A DNA stretch of 10,140 bases from Pseudomonadaceae bacterium UBA5811 (GTDB lineage Bacteria; Pseudomonadota; Gammaproteobacteria; Pseudomonadales; Pseudomonadaceae). How positions within the stretch are numbered: position 1 is the stretch's first letter; the number at the start of each line of letters is the position of its first letter. Shown piece by piece: positions 1 through 7,417 of this stretch. The translations under genes were made by a program, and so were the position numbers. The DNA lies in contig DIDB01000036.1 in NCBI GenBank assembly GCA_002417905.1, positions 1,639 through 11,778 of the forward strand. Direction: 5' to 3'. A model generated the notes under the pieces. That model did no database searches. It saw only the letters and a list, made by a program, of their open reading frames with translations, and was not told the DNA's origin.

Positions 1-23
1 GGAGTGGGGTTGAATCAGGCGGG

Positions 24-1166
24 CTATGATAGCCAATCCGTATGGAAAGAAACCAGTTTTCCGGCCAGATCCCCCAAGGCAGCCTGCTGGCTGGCCCAGA
101 ATCTGGCATGCGCCCGCAGTTGTGGCAGCACGGGCAGCAGGGCCAGCCAGGCCTGACCGGCGCCCTGCCCCAGGTTCCAGGCCCGCCAGAATGCCTGGAC
201 AGGCTGGCGGAGCGTTTCTGGCATATCCCGGTCATACAGCCCCAGAAAGGCTTCCAGCTTGTCCAGATGGGCCTGATCCTGCTGGGGATAGGGCTGCCAG
301 ACCATGGGCCGCCCGGCCCACTGGGCCCGGACAAAAGAATCCTCACCGCGGACTGCGTTGAAATCACAGCTCCAGAGCAGCTGGTCATACTGATCCTGGC
401 TCAGGAACGGCAGCACTATCATCGACAGCGCCCCCCGCTGATAGCATTCCCCGGGGACCAGTCGCTCACAGCCCAGCCAGCGGGCAAGGTCGGCCAGAGC
501 CCGGCCCTCCGGAACCAGCAGCTGGACCGGCCGGCATCCATCCGCCAGGGTCTGCAGCCAGTCTGCCAGCACCGGATTTTCATAGGCAAACAGGCTGATC
601 CGCAGGACACCCTCCATTTCGGGCACCCCAAACTGTTGCAGAAACTGCCGGATCTGGCGGGTATCCTGCTGGAATATCTGGCATCGCAGCAACAGGTCCT
701 GTTCGCGCAACAGTCCGCCACTGCCTGACTGAAACCCCGGAAAGAAAAAATATTTCTGCAGCCCGCCAGGCTGCAAAGACGGTAGCCCGTGGCAGTCCAG
801 TATCCACGCCTCTGCACTCAGGTATTCCAGATTCAGCCAGAGCACGGGTCGCGCTGAACCCTGCATGACATGGACCCAGCGGACGGGCAGGCTGCAGCCA
901 AATGCCTCAATGACCACATCCCCCGGCTGAACAGCACAATGGCTCGGGCTCCAGTCATGCACCTCAACGCCCTCGCAGTATTGTATTGGCTGGTCAGTAC
1001 AAATGGCCGGCCAGAGACAGGCAAAACGCTGCAGATCATCTACCCAGAGCCGGACAGCCAGCCCATGACCGGCCACCAGCTGCCGGGCCAGCCGCCAGGT
1101 GACGCCAATATCGCCAAAATTGTCGATAACACTGCAGAAAATATCCCACTGCTTTCTGTCAGACAC
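24..1166 (-). CDS. earP: EarP, elongation factor P arginine rhamnosyltransferase
   Basis: EarP is a GT-B-type glycosyltransferase that moves rhamnose from dTDP-rhamnose to a conserved arginine of elongation factor P, activating EF-P to rescue ribosomes stalled on polyproline. Read from the GTG at 1166 the protein has 380 residues, normal for the family. The N-terminal signature DNFGDIG (residues 15-21) carries two aspartates, D15 and D19, matching the catalytic pair D13/D17 of the Pseudomonas putida enzyme. RGEDSFVRAQ (273-282) carries E275, matching its E273. LNLEYLSAE and QKYFFFPGF are further family blocks. The frame stays open to a TTG at 1205, but those 13 extra codons lie in a terminator hairpin and match nothing expected, while GTG 1166 has a GGAG 7 bases upstream. 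earP is often beside efp. Here mdoH lies upstream, and only 23 bases are visible beyond the stop, so efp cannot be judged. Identification is firm; the start is likely. Confidence 0.95.
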   Translation of the reverse strand: MSDRKQWDIFCSVIDNFGDIGVTWRLARQLVAGHGLAVRLWVDDLQRFACLWPAICTDQPIQYCEGVEVHDWSPSHCAVQPGDVVIEAFGCSLPVRWVHVMQGSARPVLWLNLEYLSAEAWILDCHGLPSLQPGGLQKYFFFPGFQSGSGGLLREQDLLLRCQIFQQDTRQIRQFLQQFGVPEMEGVLRISLFAYENPVLADWLQTLADGCRPVQLLVPEGRALADLARWLGCERLVPGECYQRGALSMIVLPFLSQDQYDQLLWSCDFNAVRGEDSFVRAQWAGRPMVWQPYPQQDQAHLDKLEAFLGLYDRDMPETLRQPVQAFWRAWNLGQGAGQAWLALLPVLPQLRAHARFWASQQAALGDLAGKLVSFHTDWLS

Positions 1167-1200
1167 AAAAAAGCTCCAGATCCATAAATCCGGAGCTTTT
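1167..1200 (-). terminator. Intrinsic terminator of mdoGH
   Basis: On the minus strand the 5' arm AAAAGCTCCGGAT pairs with the 3' arm ATCTGGAGCTTTT: 13 pairs, of which one is G-T, plus a closing T-G pair around a TATG tetraloop. The stem is followed by two more T, so the transcript ends in a run of six U. It starts 20 bases after the mdoH stop and ends directly before the earP GTG. The reverse strand also has an A/T-flanked stem, but no gene ends there. Confidence 0.85.
1174..1177 (-). promoter_or_regulatory. Ribosome binding site of earP inside a terminator stem
   Basis: GGAG, read on the minus strand, lies 7 bases before the GTG at 1166 and is the only good Shine-Dalgarno sequence near the EarP start. 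It falls within the 3' arm of the mdoGH terminator hairpin. On a transcript reading through from mdoH it would be base-paired and hidden. That it serves as the ribosome site is inference from spacing. Confidence 0.55.
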
Positions 1201-1220
1201 AACAAAAATCCCCGCTGCCG

Positions 1221-3755
1221 TCAGGATGACGCGTTTCCGCCCTCTGCCTGGCAGGTGGCCAGCCAGGGCTCGCCTTCCGGTGTAGTCCAGAGCCGCTGGT
1301 GCAACCTGGCCATCCCTGCCGGATCGCTCAGCAGGGCCCAGCGCGCCTCAGTCGTCCCGGACGGGCCGTCCTGCAGGATACGGGCAATCCGCTCCTCGCG
1401 CAGCCGGTCTGCAGCCGGTACGCACCTGGCATGCCGCGCTCTGGCCATGGCACAAGCCAGTGCATTGAGCAGCGGATCAACAGCTGCTTTCAGAAAACCC
1501 CGGGCCAGTTCATTGCTTTTATTGCGGGCCAGATATTCATCTGTCGCCTGCAATTCACGTGGTGGCAAATACTCCTCTGGAATCAGGAAATACTGGTGAC
1601 GCCTGCTCCACAGCCCCAGACTGGTCCGGCTGGAAATGACTGAAACCGGCGCAGACAGCATCAGCGAAACGACAATAGGTGACAGCCACCATAAAAAGCG
1701 CGGATCGAGCCAGGCAACACCAAGGGTCCAGATCAGCCCCAGCAGCATCTGTGGGCCGTGATGGCTCATGGCTTCACTCCAGGGTGTAGCATCATCATCC
1801 CGCTGCGGAGACTTCCACTGTACAGACCAGCCCAGGAAAGCCGCAGTCACAAAAATGGTGTGAAACACCATCCGCACCGGAGCCAGCAGTACTGAAAACA
1901 GCATCTCGCCCAGCATGGACAGCAGCAGGCGCAGGCGCCCTCCAAAAGGCCGGGCATCCTGGGCCCAGATCAGGATAACGCTCAGCAGCTTGGGCAGGAA
2001 CAGCAGCACAATCGTGGTGGAAAACAGAGCCACCGCCTGGTCCGGATGCCACTGCGGCCAGGCGGGATAAAGCTGGCGTGGCTGGAAGAAATACTGCGGC
2101 TCCATCAGCTTGTGCACGGCCAGCAGAGCGGTAGACAACACCAGGAAAAAGAACCACAGCGGCGCGGACAGATAAGACATCACACCCGTCAGGAATACCG
2201 CCCGGTGTACCGGATGCATGCCCTTGACCAGAAACAGCCGGAAGTTCATCAGATTGCCCTGGCACCAGCGCCGGTCGCGCTTCAGCTCATCCAGCAGATT
2301 GGGCGGCAGCTCCTCATAACTGCCCGGCAGATCATAAGCAATCCACACCCCCCAGCCAGCCCGACGCATCAGGGCGGCCTCCACAAAATCATGGGACAGG
2401 ATGGCCCCGGCAAATGCACCTTTACCCGGCAGGGGTGCCAAAGCACAGTGATCCATAAAGGGCTTGACCCGGATAATGGCATTGTGGCCCCAGTAATGGG
2501 ACTCTCCCAGCTGCCAGAAATGCAGGCCCGCCGTGAACAGCGGCCCGTAGACCCGGGTAGCAAACTGCTGCAGCCGGGCATAGAGCGTATCCATGCCAGA
2601 GGCTTTGGGCGCCGTCTGGATGATGCCTGCCCGGGGATTGGCCTCCATCAGCCGCAGCAGCCGGGTCAGGCACTCACCACTCATCACGCTGTCAGCGTCC
2701 AGCACCACCATATAGCGATACTGGCTGCCCCAGCGCCGGCAGAAGTCGTCAATATTGCCGCTCTTGCGCTTGACCCGGCGCCGGCGCCGGCGGTAGAAAA
2801 TCCGCCCGTACCCCCCTACATCCCGGCATAGCTCCAGCCAGGCTTTCTGCTCGGCAACGCACGTGTCCGGATCATTGCTGTCACTCAGCACAAAAACATC
2901 AAAATACTCGATCTCGCCGGTAGCCACCAGTGATTCATACGTTGCCCGCAGCCCGGCAAAGACCCGGGATACATCCTCATTGGCAATCGGCATCACCAAA
3001 GCAGTGCGTGCACCGGGCTCAATCGGCTCATCCCCGGCACTGCTGGCACTGATGCTATAGCGGTCCCGGCCCGTCAGCAGCTGAAAAAAGCCCATCAGGG
3101 CAGTCCAGAAACCGGCCGACACCCAGGAAAACAGGATAGCAAACAGTAGCAGGATGCTGCTCTGCAGGACATAGGGCAGCACCTGGCGGAACGACTCCAG
3201 CCACCCCTGGCGCATCACCTCGCCCAAGTCAATCAGCGCCCAGCCCTGATAGGGCAGGACCTCCTTCATATACCAGATGGCAACTACGCTCTGGATGGTC
3301 AGCAAAAGCACCAGAACAAGACGGCGGATGGAGCCAACCCGCCGCCAGCTGGCATTGGCATCCCCTTCTCCGGCTGGCCGGGGCGGCTGCTCACCGCTCC
3401 GGCGCCCGCCCAGCCGGTCCCAGAGCCGCCGGAGCGGATTGGTCCGCCAGGGCTCGGGAACCATCCGGGTCCGCTGGACCGGCGGCATGGAGCGGATAAA
3501 AACCTGACCCTGATGATCCGTTGCCAGCAGTGCACCATCTTCCAGCGGCTGCTGCCACTGCAGGTCCAGACGGGCCGCAACCGAGTCCAGGGCAGCATCC
3601 GCCGAAGGTGGTGATGACTGGCCGGCCAATGCTTGCTGCAGGGCAGCAAAGCCCTGCTCACCCACTTGCTGCCGGAGCGTTTCACGCTGCTCTTCCGGCA
3701 AGGGCAGACAGTCCAGATAATGTCTGCTCATCATGCGTTCCCCGGTGTTATTCAT
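1221..3755 (-). CDS. mdoH: OpgH/MdoH, periplasmic glucan glucosyltransferase
   Basis: OpgH is an inner-membrane family 2 glycosyltransferase that polymerises beta-1,2-linked glucose from UDP-glucose and passes the chain to the periplasm, making osmoregulated periplasmic glucans. The 844 residues are close to the 847 of the E. coli protein, and long blocks look near-identical to it. A cytoplasmic N-terminal region (1-140) precedes hydrophobic segments at about 143-163 and 196-224. The catalytic domain (250-515) has DSND (292-295), DADS (353-356, the DxD metal/UDP site), HDFVEAA (455-461) and DRRWCQGN (494-501). More membrane segments lie at about 519-546, 573-597, 612-645 and 668-707. The start overlaps the mdoG stop through ATGAATAA, the same arrangement as in E. 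coli as I recall it, which supports translational coupling. An alternative start is ATG 3731, with GGGGAA 6 bases upstream. In E. coli the N-terminal region also inhibits FtsZ when UDP-glucose is plentiful; whether that holds here is unknown. Confidence 0.97.
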   Translation of the reverse strand: MNNTGERMMSRHYLDCLPLPEEQRETLRQQVGEQGFAALQQALAGQSSPPSADAALDSVAARLDLQWQQPLEDGALLATDHQGQVFIRSMPPVQRTRMVPEPWRTNPLRRLWDRLGGRRSGEQPPRPAGEGDANASWRRVGSIRRLVLVLLLTIQSVVAIWYMKEVLPYQGWALIDLGEVMRQGWLESFRQVLPYVLQSSILLLFAILFSWVSAGFWTALMGFFQLLTGRDRYSISASSAGDEPIEPGARTALVMPIANEDVSRVFAGLRATYESLVATGEIEYFDVFVLSDSNDPDTCVAEQKAWLELCRDVGGYGRIFYRRRRRRVKRKSGNIDDFCRRWGSQYRYMVVLDADSVMSGECLTRLLRLMEANPRAGIIQTAPKASGMDTLYARLQQFATRVYGPLFTAGLHFWQLGESHYWGHNAIIRVKPFMDHCALAPLPGKGAFAGAILSHDFVEAALMRRAGWGVWIAYDLPGSYEELPPNLLDELKRDRRWCQGNLMNFRLFLVKGMHPVHRAVFLTGVMSYLSAPLWFFFLVLSTALLAVHKLMEPQYFFQPRQLYPAWPQWHPDQAVALFSTTIVLLFLPKLLSVILIWAQDARPFGGRLRLLLSMLGEMLFSVLLAPVRMVFHTIFVTAAFLGWSVQWKSPQRDDDATPWSEAMSHHGPQMLLGLIWTLGVAWLDPRFLWWLSPIVVSLMLSAPVSVISSRTSLGLWSRRHQYFLIPEEYLPPRELQATDEYLARNKSNELARGFLKAAVDPLLNALACAMARARHARCVPAADRLREERIARILQDGPSGTTEARWALLSDPAGMARLHQRLWTTPEGEPWLATCQAEGGNASS

Positions 3756-5307
3756 AGGCTGGCAACTGGTAACTCCAGGTTTCGCTCAGCGTCTGGTCAC
3801 CATTGACCAGTGCGGCCCGCATTTCCACCGGCTTGCCGGTATCTTTTGGCTTGACCCGCAGGGTCAGGCGCCAGCCCTTGATCACCGGGTTATAACGGAT
3901 GGAGTTTTCTACCAGTTCGGCATTGTCATCCACACTGACCTGGGGTGTAACCGGCGCATCTGCTGGCAGACTGGCCAGGGAGGGCCCCTCAAAATCAATA
4001 ATGAACGCTGTACTGCCATCCGGCTGGCGGGTCAGGTTCTGCTGTTTGACATCCCCGGCCGAACGGCGGGTCTGGCTGACCCAGGACGAATCCGGCCCGG
4101 CCAGACTGGCCTCATCCGTGGTGAAGTGCAGCCGGTAGCTGATTTCCAGCGGCTGGCCCGGCTCGGGCAGTTTTTCTGGTGACCAGAACGTCACGATATT
4201 GTCATTGGTCTCATCCGGGGTCGGGATTTCTACCAGCTCGATCTGGCCCTTGCCCCAGTCGCCCAGTATTTCAACCCAGCCCGAGGGACGGCGGTCATAA
4301 CGCTCATCCAAATCCTCATACTGGCTGAAAGCATGCCCCCGCTGCAGCAGGCCAAAGCCCTTTGGACTTTCGATACGGTAAGTACTGACCGACAGCCGGG
4401 CCGGATTATTCAGCGGCCGCCAGATCTGCTCGCCATTCCCGGCATGGATGGCCAGCCCGTTACTGTCATGCAGGGCGGGCCGGAAATTCATTTCCCGGGC
4501 CGGCTGATGTGGCCCGAACAGGAACATGCTGGTCAGCGGTGCAATACCCAGCTTGGTAACGTGCTCCCGCAGGTAAATCCGGGCCTCAACGTCTACAACG
4601 CTCTCCTCGCCGGGTGTAATCACCATGCGATAGGCACCTGTAGCCCGGGGCGAATCCAGCAGGGCATAAACAATCAGGTTACGCCGGTCCGCCTGGGGAC
4701 GCTCGACCCAGAACTCCCGGAAGCGGGGGAACTCTTCACCGGACGGTACCGCCGTATCAATGGCCAGCCCGCGGGCCGACAGACCAAACACCTGGTTCTT
4801 GCCCACCACCCGGAAGTAACTGGCACCCAGGAAAGTGGCAACCTCATCACGCTTGTCACTGCTATTGAGCGGATAAAGCACCCGGAAGCCAGCAAAGCCA
4901 AGATTGCCCAGATCCGCCGGATCCACTTTCAGGTTGCCGAAGTCGAAGCTGGCCGGGTCATACGTGATTTCCTTGACTCCGGTTGCCGTGATCTCATTAA
5001 TTTTGACAGGCAGGTCAAAATGCATGCCCTGGTGAAAAAAGTACAGCTGGAAAGGTGTTTTCCGGTCAGCCCACCAGGCCTTGTCTTCCCGGAAATGGAT
5101 CTGCTGATAGTCGGCAAACTTCATGTCTCGCAGGGCCGCCGGCAGGTTGCTTTTGGGTGCTGCGTAGCTTTTTCCGGCCAGTTTCCCGGCCCGGGCTGAA
5201 ATATCATCAAGGCTGAATCCCAGGGCCTGGAAGCTGAGCATGGCCAGCGAAATGCCCAGAACGACAGATCTGGCCTTGCCTGGCCTGTAGCAAGAAAGGG
5301 ATGACAA
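3748..5307 (-). CDS. mdoG: OpgG/MdoG, periplasmic glucan biosynthesis protein
   Basis: OpgG is the periplasmic partner of OpgH, needed for osmoregulated periplasmic glucan synthesis; recent work assigns the family beta-1,2-glucanase activity. The protein has 519 residues against 511 in E. coli. Residues 1-30 look like a Sec signal peptide: basic CYRPGKAR, a hydrophobic core [12 protein letters not shown], then likely cleavage after ALG before FSLDD, where E. coli OpgG matures at FSIDD. The catalytic-type domain includes [11 protein letters not shown] (256-266), [14 protein letters not shown] (280-293) and EDLDERYD (331-338). PTPDETNDN (362-370) follows; D369 aligns with E. coli D361, reported as catalytic. 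The C-terminal Ig-like part ends in [13 protein letters not shown]. The start codon is TTG, chosen because a full AGGAGG lies 5 bases upstream and the first in-frame ATG falls inside the signal peptide. First gene of the mdoGH operon. Confidence 0.97.
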   Translation of the reverse strand: MSSLSCYRPGKARSVVLGISLAMLSFQALGFSLDDISARAGKLAGKSYAAPKSNLPAALRDMKFADYQQIHFREDKAWWADRKTPFQLYFFHQGMHFDLPVKINEITATGVKEITYDPASFDFGNLKVDPADLGNLGFAGFRVLYPLNSSDKRDEVATFLGASYFRVVGKNQVFGLSARGLAIDTAVPSGEEFPRFREFWVERPQADRRNLIVYALLDSPRATGAYRMVITPGEESVVDVEARIYLREHVTKLGIAPLTSMFLFGPHQPAREMNFRPALHDSNGLAIHAGNGEQIWRPLNNPARLSVSTYRIESPKGFGLLQRGHAFSQYEDLDERYDRRPSGWVEILGDWGKGQIELVEIPTPDETNDNIVTFWSPEKLPEPGQPLEISYRLHFTTDEASLAGPDSSWVSQTRRSAGDVKQQNLTRQPDGSTAFIIDFEGPSLASLPADAPVTPQVSVDDNAELVENSIRYNPVIKGWRLTLRVKPKDTGKPVEMRAALVNGDQTLSETWSYQLPAYE

Positions 5308-5312
5308 CTTAG

Positions 5313-5318
5313 CCTCCT
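5313..5318 (-). promoter_or_regulatory. Strong Shine-Dalgarno fixing the TTG start of mdoG
   Basis: AGGAGG on the minus strand, complementary to the 16S rRNA 3' end, is followed by CTAAG and then TTG. No other start codon fits both this site and the signal peptide. A weak start codon paired with a perfect ribosome site suggests moderated translation; that last point is inference. Confidence 0.75.
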
Positions 5319-5428
5319 AAGATCAGCAAACAAATCGTCGCGCAGCCTGTCTGGCTACAGACAGTTTCAAGAGTGGTCCGGCTCCGGGACACCAGAATGA
5401 TTCCCGCCCACCACAGGCGGACCGCGCC

Positions 5429-5456
5429 ATCATAGACCGCCCAAGGCCGCCTGCAA
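5429..5456 (-). promoter_or_regulatory. Candidate mdoGH promoter
   Basis: Minus strand: -35 TTGCAG (5456-5451), a 16-base spacer, and -10 TATGAT (5434-5429), five of six matching TATAAT. Directly upstream is an AT-rich run (5462-5483) that could act as an UP element. The predicted start near 5422 gives a leader of about 115 bases. The -35 match is poor (three of six), so this is a candidate only. Confidence 0.4.
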
Positions 5457-5604
5457 GGATACAGATTCGAAATAATTAATAAACCGGATCCCTGCCCGGA
5501 CCTGCAATATGGCAGAAACGCCCCAGAAAACACCACAGGGAAACCATGAGCCCCGGAGACACTGGCTGAAGTGAAGAAAAGGAGGAATATGCGGAATAGA
5601 TGGA

Positions 5605-5714
5605 GGCGACCCTGACAGCCACACCCCGGCACACAATGTCACCGCTACGGCTGCTTCCTTCCGGACCTGACCGGGTTCACGGCTGATTGTTGCGGGGGGA
5701 CCAGCAGGGCCACC
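5605..5714 (-). ncRNA. ffs: Signal recognition particle RNA (4.5S, small type)
   Basis: On the minus strand the conserved SRP domain IV core GTCAGGTCCGGAAGGAAGCA is present, with the GGAA tetraloop closed by TCC/GGA and the flanking asymmetric loops. The ends pair: GGTGGCCCTG at the 5' side with CAGGGTCGCC at the 3' side, ten pairs including two G-T. This gives a hairpin of about 110 bases, matching the 114-base E. coli 4.5S RNA. With Ffh it targets membrane and secreted proteins to SecYEG, which would include products such as OpgH. Exact ends are set by the terminal helix and may be off by a few bases. The RNA lies downstream of ihfB with its own likely promoter. Confidence 0.95.
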
Positions 5715-5724
5715 ATAACAAGAT

Positions 5725-5740
5725 ACCTGTCTGTACAGGT
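5725..5740 (-). other. Short hairpin in the SRP RNA precursor leader
   Basis: ACCTGT-ACAG-ACAGGT (minus strand) forms a 6-base-pair stem with a 4-base loop. It sits between the predicted transcription start (about 5740) and the start of the mature RNA (about 5714). The E. coli 4.5S precursor also carries a leader of about 24 bases, removed by RNase P. Function here is inferred. Confidence 0.4.
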
Positions 5741-5746
5741 CGGGCT

Positions 5747-5774
5747 ATTGTACCGGCTTGCCCACAAGTTACAA
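5747..5774 (-). promoter_or_regulatory. Likely promoter of ffs
   Basis: Minus strand: -35 TTGTAA (5774-5769), a 16-base spacer, and -10 TACAAT (5752-5747), five of six matching consensus. It falls in the gap just after the ihfB stop codon and predicts a start about 25 bases before the mature SRP RNA, sensible for a separately transcribed stable RNA. Confidence 0.55.
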
Positions 5775-5786
5775 CCGGAAAGCGCT

Positions 5787-6065
5787 TTAGTCATTGACCC
5801 GGTCGCGCAGCTCCTTGCCTGGCTTGAAGTGGGGTACGTACTTGCCATCCAGACTGACAGCCTCCCCGGTTTTTGGATTGCGACCAACCCGTGGTGCCCG
5901 ATAGTGCAGCGAAAAGCTGCCAAACCCACGGATTTCGATCCGCTCCCCAGCCGACAGCGCTTGGGTCATCTGGTCCAGCATGGTCTTGATAGCTTGTTCA
6001 ACCTCCCTGGCCGACAGCTGGCCCTGCTGCTCCACAATGCGCTCGATCAGCTCCGACTTGGTCAT
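5787..6065 (-). CDS. ihfB: Integration host factor beta subunit
   Basis: IHF beta pairs with IHF alpha to bind and sharply bend DNA at specific sites, shaping the nucleoid and assisting transcription, replication and recombination. The 92 residues match the family length (94 in E. coli). [10 protein letters not shown] opens the protein as in E. coli. [19 protein letters not shown] (41-59) includes E44 and R46, the residues linked to sequence-specific contacts. GRNPKTGE (61-68) holds P64, the proline at the tip of the beta arm that intercalates into [18 protein letters not shown] closes it. The start is ATG 6065, with AAGGGA upstream after a run of A. The frame stays open 50 codons further upstream, but that part has no IHF homology. 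rpsA, the usual upstream neighbour in many proteobacteria, is absent: a divergent LOG gene lies there. Confidence 0.97.
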   Translation of the reverse strand: MTKSELIERIVEQQGQLSAREVEQAIKTMLDQMTQALSAGERIEIRGFGSFSLHYRAPRVGRNPKTGEAVSLDGKYVPHFKPGKELRDRVND

Positions 6066-6258
6066 GGATTTTCCCTTTTTTTCAAGCGGCTGGATAACCT
6101 GACAGTTTTCTGTTTTTAGCATGCGCTGCAGATTCTGAACAGCCCTGTCCGGCAGGAGCGGGACATTCGCCATCACAGGCAGGATCCGGCCGGTCTTGCG
6201 CAAACCGGCAGGCACCGGCTAAAACCTGATCCTGATCAGCAGGCAACCGAGAAACCGC
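6066..6258. promoter_or_regulatory. Divergent control region between ihfB and the LOG gene
   Basis: These 193 bases must hold start signals for ihfB (minus) and the LOG gene (plus). Visible are a GC-rich dyad (6189-6209) and a weak plus-strand promoter candidate, TTGCGC (6196-6201), 18 bases, TAAAAC (6220-6225), overlapping the dyad. A small repeat ACAG-TTTT-CTGT followed by T is also present at about 6100-6115; it is too short to call a terminator. I found no convincing ihfB promoter and no good match to the IHF consensus WATCAANNNNTTR. Confidence 0.45.
6189..6209. repeat. Near-perfect inverted repeat, operator-like
   Basis: The left arm GCCGGT(c)TTGC and the right arm GCAAACCGGC are reverse complements over 10 bases, with one extra C at 6195 in the left arm. 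It lies 50 bases upstream of the LOG start codon and overlaps the weak -35 candidate of that gene. The symmetry suggests a dimeric regulator site, but the binding protein is unknown. In this GC-rich sequence chance cannot be excluded. Confidence 0.35.
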
Positions 6259-7347
6259 ATGTCCTTTGACTCCAATGATTATCTGGCCCGCCACTTTCAC
6301 GCCAGCGGACTTGAGCTGGCCAGCCGGATAGATGGGCTGGTCGCCCTGATGGTCCCGGAGAGCAGCGAGAATCTGCCGCTTTACCGGGAAATGCTGCTGA
6401 CTGTAGTCCGGCTGGCCCAGGCCGACCGCAGCCGCTGGGATGCCAAGATCCTGCTGCAAACCATGCGCGAAATGGAGCAGGCTTTCCGGGTGCTGGACCA
6501 GTTCAGGCGGCGACGCAAGGTCACAGTATTTGGCTCCGCACGGACACCCCGCGAGCATCCGCTTTATCAACTGGCCCGGGAGCTGGGCGCCACCCTGGCC
6601 CGCTATGACCTGATGGTGATTACTGGAGCCGGTGGCGGCATCATGACCGCAGCCCACGAAGGAGCGGGCCCGGACAACAGCCTGGGACTCAATATCACCC
6701 TGCCCTTCGAACAGCATCCCAATACCATCGTCGGTGGTACCGACCACCTGCTGTCTTTTCACTTCTTTTTTACCCGCAAGCTGTTTTTCGTCAAGGAAGC
6801 CGATGCCCTGGTGCTCTGCCCGGGCGGCTTTGGCACCCTGGATGAAACCCTGGAGGTACTGACGCTGGTCCAGACCGGCAAGAGCCCGCTGGTCCCGATC
6901 ATTCTGCTGGACCAGCCCGGCGGTACCTACTGGGAAGAAGCGCTGGCTTTTGCCCGGAAACAGCTGACAGATAACGGCTACATTCTGCCAGGCGACACAC
7001 AGCTGGTCCGGCTGGTACACAGCGCAGAAGAAGCTGTCCGCGAAATCGAGCATTTTTATCGCAACTTCCACTCCAGCCGCTGGCTGCAGGACAGCTTTGT
7101 CATCCGCATGAACCACCTGCTGTCTCAGGTAGCCATGAAGCAACTGGACAGCCAGTTTTCGACACTCTGCCAGAGTGGCCATTTTGAACAGCAGCCGGTC
7201 TGCGAACAGGAGTTGGACGAACCGGAGCTGCAGCAATTACCCCGCCTGAGCTTTGTCTTCAATGGCCGCAACTATGGCCACCTGCGGGAGCTGATCGATT
7301 TTATCAATGACCCAGACAACTGGCAGACTGCCCCGGATCAGCAGTAA
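6259..7347 (+). CDS. LOG-family nucleotide 5'-monophosphate phosphoribohydrolase
   Basis: LOG-family Rossmann enzymes split nucleoside 5'-monophosphates, including cytokinin nucleotides, into base and ribose-5-phosphate. The protein has 362 residues, much longer than the roughly 190-residue short form. A mostly helical N-terminal region (1-85) leads to the core: VTVFGSAR (88-95), GAGGGIM (123-129) and FFTRK with R173, the likely catalytic arginine. PGGFGTLDE (188-196) follows with E196, the hallmark PGGxGTxxE motif. After residue 270 a C-terminal region of about 90 residues has no motif I recognise. The size does not fit PpnN of E. coli (454 residues), and the natural substrate is unknown. 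The ATG at 6259 has only a weak ribosome site; a stop at 6220 leaves no other ATG. pgm follows after 70 bases on the same strand, so the two may be co-transcribed. Confidence 0.88.
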   Translation: MSFDSNDYLARHFHASGLELASRIDGLVALMVPESSENLPLYREMLLTVVRLAQADRSRWDAKILLQTMREMEQAFRVLDQFRRRRKVTVFGSARTPREHPLYQLARELGATLARYDLMVITGAGGGIMTAAHEGAGPDNSLGLNITLPFEQHPNTIVGGTDHLLSFHFFFTRKLFFVKEADALVLCPGGFGTLDETLEVLTLVQTGKSPLVPIILLDQPGGTYWEEALAFARKQLTDNGYILPGDTQLVRLVHSAEEAVREIEHFYRNFHSSRWLQDSFVIRMNHLLSQVAMKQLDSQFSTLCQSGHFEQQPVCEQELDEPELQQLPRLSFVFNGRNYGHLRELIDFINDPDNWQTAPDQQ

Positions 7348-7417
7348 TGTGCGCCGGGAGCCGGATCTGGAAACCCAGTACCCGGCCAGCCCGACAACTA
7401 CCGCCAAGGACCTGAAG

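Larger units (their letters stand above)
5308..5604 (-). promoter_or_regulatory. Upstream leader region of mdoG
   Basis: This 297-base stretch between the SRP RNA and mdoG holds no recognisable gene. On the minus strand it contains an AT-rich patch (5462-5483), a candidate sigma-70 promoter (5456-5429), a 7-base-pair hairpin CTGTCTG-TAGC-CAGACAG (5364-5347) and the mdoG ribosome site. A 107-codon open frame that begins inside the SRP RNA ends one base before the mdoG TTG; it has no family features and is probably chance. No intrinsic terminator is visible after the SRP RNA, so read-through into mdoG is possible. Confidence 0.5.

Noticed and set aside
1164..1205. EarP starting at TTG 1205, 13 residues earlier
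   Set aside because: Those codons are the terminator hairpin itself; family alignment and the GGAG site favour GTG 1166.
2605..2625. Neisseria-type DNA uptake sequence
   Set aside because: The nearest match, GCCGTCTGGA, differs at the ninth base (G for A) of GCCGTCTGAA and is a single copy inside mdoH.
2774..2800. Low-complexity run coding for several arginines in MdoH, possible repeat expansion
   Set aside because: The run [14 protein letters not shown] is a conserved part of OpgH in E. coli as well.
4333..5199. 288-codon plus-strand frame opposite mdoG, and similar frames at 42-728, 2046-2831, 9091-9990 and minus 8288-9031
   Set aside because: All lie opposite strongly conserved genes; long antisense frames are expected in GC-rich coding DNA.
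5462..5483. IHF binding site in the AT-rich patch upstream of mdoG
   Set aside because: No good match to WATCAANNNNTTR on either strand; an UP element is a simpler reading.
5309..5632. 107-codon minus-strand frame upstream of mdoG as a leader peptide gene
   Set aside because: It starts inside the SRP RNA, has no ribosome site that I can see and no family resemblance; kept only as a remark.
6096..6118. Terminator on the plus strand, ACAG-TTTT-CTGT followed by T
   Set aside because: The stem has only four to five weak pairs and no plus-strand gene ends upstream.
6066..6215. 50-codon in-frame N-terminal extension of IhfB
   Set aside because: IHF beta homologs begin at MTKSEL, ATG 6065 has AAGGGA upstream, and the extension has no recognisable domain.
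6082..7236. 384-codon open frame opposite the LOG gene
   Set aside because: It is the antisense shadow of a gene with clear catalytic motifs and itself has no recognisable family features.
7307..7417. Pgm starting at ATG 7307 inside the LOG gene
   Set aside because: The 37 extra residues lack homology, and ATG 7418 has a well-placed AAGGA and matches the E. coli N-terminus.
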